Shown: positions 4,849-7,059 of the stretch, one piece after another | Layout: each line of letters starts with the position of its first letter | Numbering within the stretch: the stretch's first letter is position 1 | Assembly (NCBI GenBank): GCA_035499215.1 | Contig: DATJZH010000131.1 | Coordinates: 1 to 7,059, forward strand | Length of the DNA stretch: 7,059 nucleotides | Direction of reading: 5' to 3' | Source: DATJZH01 sp035499215 | GTDB lineage: Bacteria > Actinomycetota > Actinomycetes > Streptosporangiales > Streptosporangiaceae | Notes under the pieces: model-generated | The model's input: only the letters and a program-made list of their open reading frames with translations | Databases searched by the model: none | Told to the model about the DNA's origin: nothing | Translations under genes and position numbers: made by a program

Positions 4849-7059
4849 TCAGCGGGCTGTGACCGTCGCCACCTGAGGTGGCAGCGGGCTGGCCGCCAGA
4901 CGGCGCAGGGCGCCCCTGACAACCTCGGGATCGGTCGTCGTCCACAGCGGCGGCAGCGACGCGCGCAGATAGCTGCCGTACCGCGCCGTCGCCAGCCGAG
5001 GGTCGAGGACTGCTACGACGCCGCGGTCGGTTGTCGTGCGGAGCAGCCGCCCGGCGCCCTGCGCGAGCAGCAGCGCGGCGTGCGCGGCTGCCACCGCCAT
5101 GAACCCGTCGCCGCCCCTGGCCGCCACAGCCCGCTGCCGGGCGGAGGCGAGCGGGTCATCCGGCCGGGGGAACGGGATCCGGTCGATCACGACAAGCTGC
5201 AGCGACCGGCCCGGTACATCGACGCCCTGCCACAAAGACAGGGTGCCGAAAAGGCAGCTGACCTCATCAGCAGCGAACCGGCTGATCAGCTGCGAGGTCG
5301 CGTCGTCGCCCTGGCACAGCAGCGGAAGGCCGGCCCGGTCGCGCAGCTGCGCCGCGGCCTGCCTGGCGGCGCGCATGGACGAGAACAAGCCGAGCGTCCG
5401 GCCGCCAGCTGCGCTGATGAGCTCGCACAGCTCGTCCAGGTAGGGCTGCGGGAGCCCGTCGCGGCCGGGCGGCGGCAGCCGCCTGGCGATGTAGAGGATG
5501 CCGTGCCGCCGATGGTCGAACGGCGAGCCGACGTCAAGCCCGGACCAGGCCGGCGGCGGCCTCTCACCGGGTTCTTCGGCGGCGTGGCAGAGCTCAGCGG
5601 TGCCGGATATCCCGCCGGCCACGCTGACCGCCGCCGCGGCCGCCCCGGCAGCGGCGGCGCGAGGGCCCGCCGCCTGCGCCGCATCCGACCGCGACAGGCC
5701 CCACTGCCGCGCCAGCGGCTCGAACGAGCCGCCCAGCGCGAGCGTTGCCGAGGTCAGCGTTACCGCGCGGCGGCTGAACAGCCGTGCCGCTAGCAGCCCG
5801 GCGACCGTCAGCGGCGCCACCCGCAGCGTGGGCGGCCGCAGCGCTGGCGGCATGGACGGCGGCAGCGCGCGCGGCGGCAGCGCGCGCGGCGGCAGCGCTG
5901 GCGGCGCGGACGGCTCGTCCGCCCGCGGACGCTCCATCCATACCACGTCAGGACGGGCAGCGACGTCCGCGCCGAACCCGCTGAGCATCCGGTCGGCGGC
6001 CGCCTGCAGCTCATCAAGCGGGGCGAGGGCAGCCCGGCGCGCTGCGTGCTGCTGCGGGTCTTCGTCGGTCTTCCTTGCGCTGCTGCGCAGCTCGCTGGCG
6101 CACCCCGCTGCCGCGTCGCGGACCGCCGCGAGCGACGCGGCGAGCGGCTCGCCGAGCACGTCAAGGCGCCCGGCGGGAACCTCGGCGAGAACACCTGCGG
6201 CCGCCTTGCCCGCCTCCCTGAGCCTGCTGACCGCGTTCTCCTCGAGTAATGCGCTGCAGCGGCGGGCCGCGGCCTCCACGGCGGCCGCCGACAGCTCGGC
6301 AGAGGCGACGGAGGTGACCCGGTCAACCAGGTCATGCGCCTCGTCGATGATGACCACGTCGTGTTCGGGGAGAACGTCGAAGTCCTCGAGCGCGTCGATG
6401 GCCAGCAGGGCGTGGTTGGTGACCACTACGTCCGCCTGGCCGGCCTGCGCCCGCGCCAGCTCGGCGAAGCACTGCGTGCCGAACGGGCAGCGCTGCGCCC
6501 CGAGGCACTCCCGGGCGGTGACCGAGACCTGTCGCCAGGCCTGCTCGGCTACGCCCGGCACGAGCTCGTCGCGGTCGCCGGTGCTGGTCGTCGCCGCCCA
6601 CGTGTGCAGCCGCTGCACCTGGCGTCCGGTCGGCGACCCCCCGCGGGCGTCGAAAAGCGTATCCGCAGGGTCGTCCGGCGCGCCGGTACGCACTCGCTGC
6701 ATGCACAGGTAGTGACGACGGCCCTTGAGCATCGCGAAGACCGGGGCCCGGCGCAGCGCCGGCTCAAGCGCTGCGGCCAGGCGCGGCAGGTCGCGGTCGA
6801 TGAGCTGACGCTGCAGGGCAATCGTCGCAGTCGAGACGACGACCGTGGCGTGCTGAGCAACGGCGTGCCGCACCGCGGGCACGAGGTACGCCAGCGATTT
6901 CCCGGTCCCGGTTCCGGCCTGGACCGCCAGATGCTCGCCGGTCTCGATGCTGTGGTGCACGGCGCGGGCCATCGCCAGCTGCCCGGGCCGCTCCGCTCCC
7001 CCGATGCCAGCCACCGCAACGGCCAGCAGGGCCGCGACATCAGGAAGATCGCACTCGCC
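4849..7059 (-). CDS. dinG: DinG-type ATP-dependent DNA helicase (XPD-like, Fe-S), 5' end outside window
   Basis: This superfamily 2 helicase unwinds DNA 5' to 3' and is linked to repair of damaged or R-loop/G4-structured DNA. The frame is open to the window edge. GTG 7014 is a possible start (721 residues), but the upstream codons (DVAALLAVAVAG) look like the usual DinG N-terminus, so the true start is probably to the right. Numbered from 7014: Walker A AGTGTGKS (33-40), four iron-sulfur cysteines (Cys104, Cys170, Cys176, Cys182), DEAH box (224-227), TLTSATLALGG motif (about 418-428), GLDVGSPFD soon after, and motif VI QGAGRLLR (652-659). Two low-complexity insertions are present: Pro-rich (about 366-395) and Ala-rich (about 441-488). 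All key residues are kept, so the enzyme should be active. The stop is TGA at 4851-4849. It converges on the pirin gene, which suggests no shared regulation. Confidence 0.92.
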   Translation of the reverse strand, partial: GECDLPDVAALLAVAVAGIGGAERPGQLAMARAVHHSIETGEHLAVQAGTGTGKSLAYLVPAVRHAVAQHATVVVSTATIALQRQLIDRDLPRLAAALEPALRRAPVFAMLKGRRHYLCMQRVRTGAPDDPADTLFDARGGSPTGRQVQRLHTWAATTSTGDRDELVPGVAEQAWRQVSVTARECLGAQRCPFGTQCFAELARAQAGQADVVVTNHALLAIDALEDFDVLPEHDVVIIDEAHDLVDRVTSVASAELSAAAVEAAARRCSALLEENAVSRLREAGKAAAGVLAEVPAGRLDVLGEPLAASLAAVRDAAAGCASELRSSARKTDEDPQQHAARRAALAPLDELQAAADRMLSGFGADVAARPDVVWMERPRADEPSAPPALPPRALPPRALPPSMPPALRPPTLRVAPLTVAGLLAARLFSRRAVTLTSATLALGGSFEPLARQWGLSRSDAAQAAGPRAAAAGAAAAAVSVAGGISGTAELCHAAEEPGERPPPAWSGLDVGSPFDHRRHGILYIARRLPPPGRDGLPQPYLDELCELISAAGGRTLGLFSSMRAARQAAAQLRDRAGLPLLCQGDDATSQLISRFAADEVSCLFGTLSLWQGVDVPGRSLQLVVIDRIPFPRPDDPLASARQRAVAARGGDGFMAVAAAHAALLLAQGAGRLLRTTTDRGVVAVLDPRLATARYGSYLRASLPPLWTTTDPEVVRGALRRLAASPLPPQVATVTAR
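5858..5902 (-). repeat. 15-bp tandem repeat inside the helicase gene
   Basis: On the + strand the unit GGCGGCAGCGCGCGC occurs twice in a row (5858-5887), followed by a variant GGCGGCAGCGCTGGC (5888-5902). Read on the coding strand it gives repeated ALPPR pentapeptides in the Pro-rich insertion (residues about 371-386). The unit keeps the frame. A related sequence lies just downstream on + at 5831-5848. Confidence 0.85.

Noticed and set aside
4821..4850. GACCGG/CCGGTC inverted repeat as a terminator for pirin or dinG
   Set aside because: Six-base arms with an 18-base loop and no T-run; too weak in this base composition.
4744..5793. 349-codon open frame on the + strand
   Set aside because: Arg/Gln/Pro-rich shadow of the helicase C-terminus with no motif and no good ribosome-binding site.
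5498..6712. 404-codon open frame on the + strand opposite the helicase
   Set aside because: Ser/Ala/Arg-rich low-complexity product; the - strand carries the DEAH box and iron-sulfur cysteines.

Overview
The window is a GC-rich stretch of bacterial chromosome. Very high G/C in third codon positions, long spurious antisense ORFs, and protein types common in actinomycetes (DUF3052-like protein, DHA2 efflux pump with TetR partner, iron-sulfur DinG-type helicase) all point to an actinobacterium. The genus cannot be told from the sequence alone. No rRNA, tRNA, CRISPR array, insertion sequence or phage gene is visible.

Layout from left to right: (1) the 3' end of a small DUF3052-like protein gene on + (1-297). 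(2) Converging on it after a 25-base gap, a VOC/glyoxalase-fold protein on - (323-847). (3) A 307-base divergent intergenic region (848-1154). Its right end holds an AT-rich promoter whose -35 box lies inside an imperfect palindrome, the best operator candidate here. (4) A 14-helix DHA2-type MFS exporter on + (1155-2966), carrying an in-frame 9-bp tandem repeat that encodes His-Ala-Gly triplets. (5) A TetR-family repressor on + (2963-3580) whose start overlaps the exporter's stop (ATGA). (6) A 143-base leader rich in inverted repeats, then a pirin-family cupin on + (3724-4722). (7) A 126-base convergent gap, then a DinG/XPD-type DNA helicase on - (4849 to beyond the right edge) that keeps all four iron-sulfur cysteines.

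How the genes may work together: the exporter and TetR gene look like a self-regulated efflux pair, with TetR probably binding the palindrome at 1089-1107 and released by a compound that the pump exports. The flanking pirin (quercetinase-like bicupin) and VOC protein (possible 2-His-1-Glu metal site) are both metal-dependent folds used on aromatic, quinone or electrophilic compounds. The four genes could therefore form a small detoxification/efflux island between two housekeeping-type genes (DUF3052-like and dinG). That link is inferred from gene position only. The most unusual sequence structures are the HAG repeat in the pump, the layered inverted repeats in the pirin leader, and two low-complexity insertions in the helicase.
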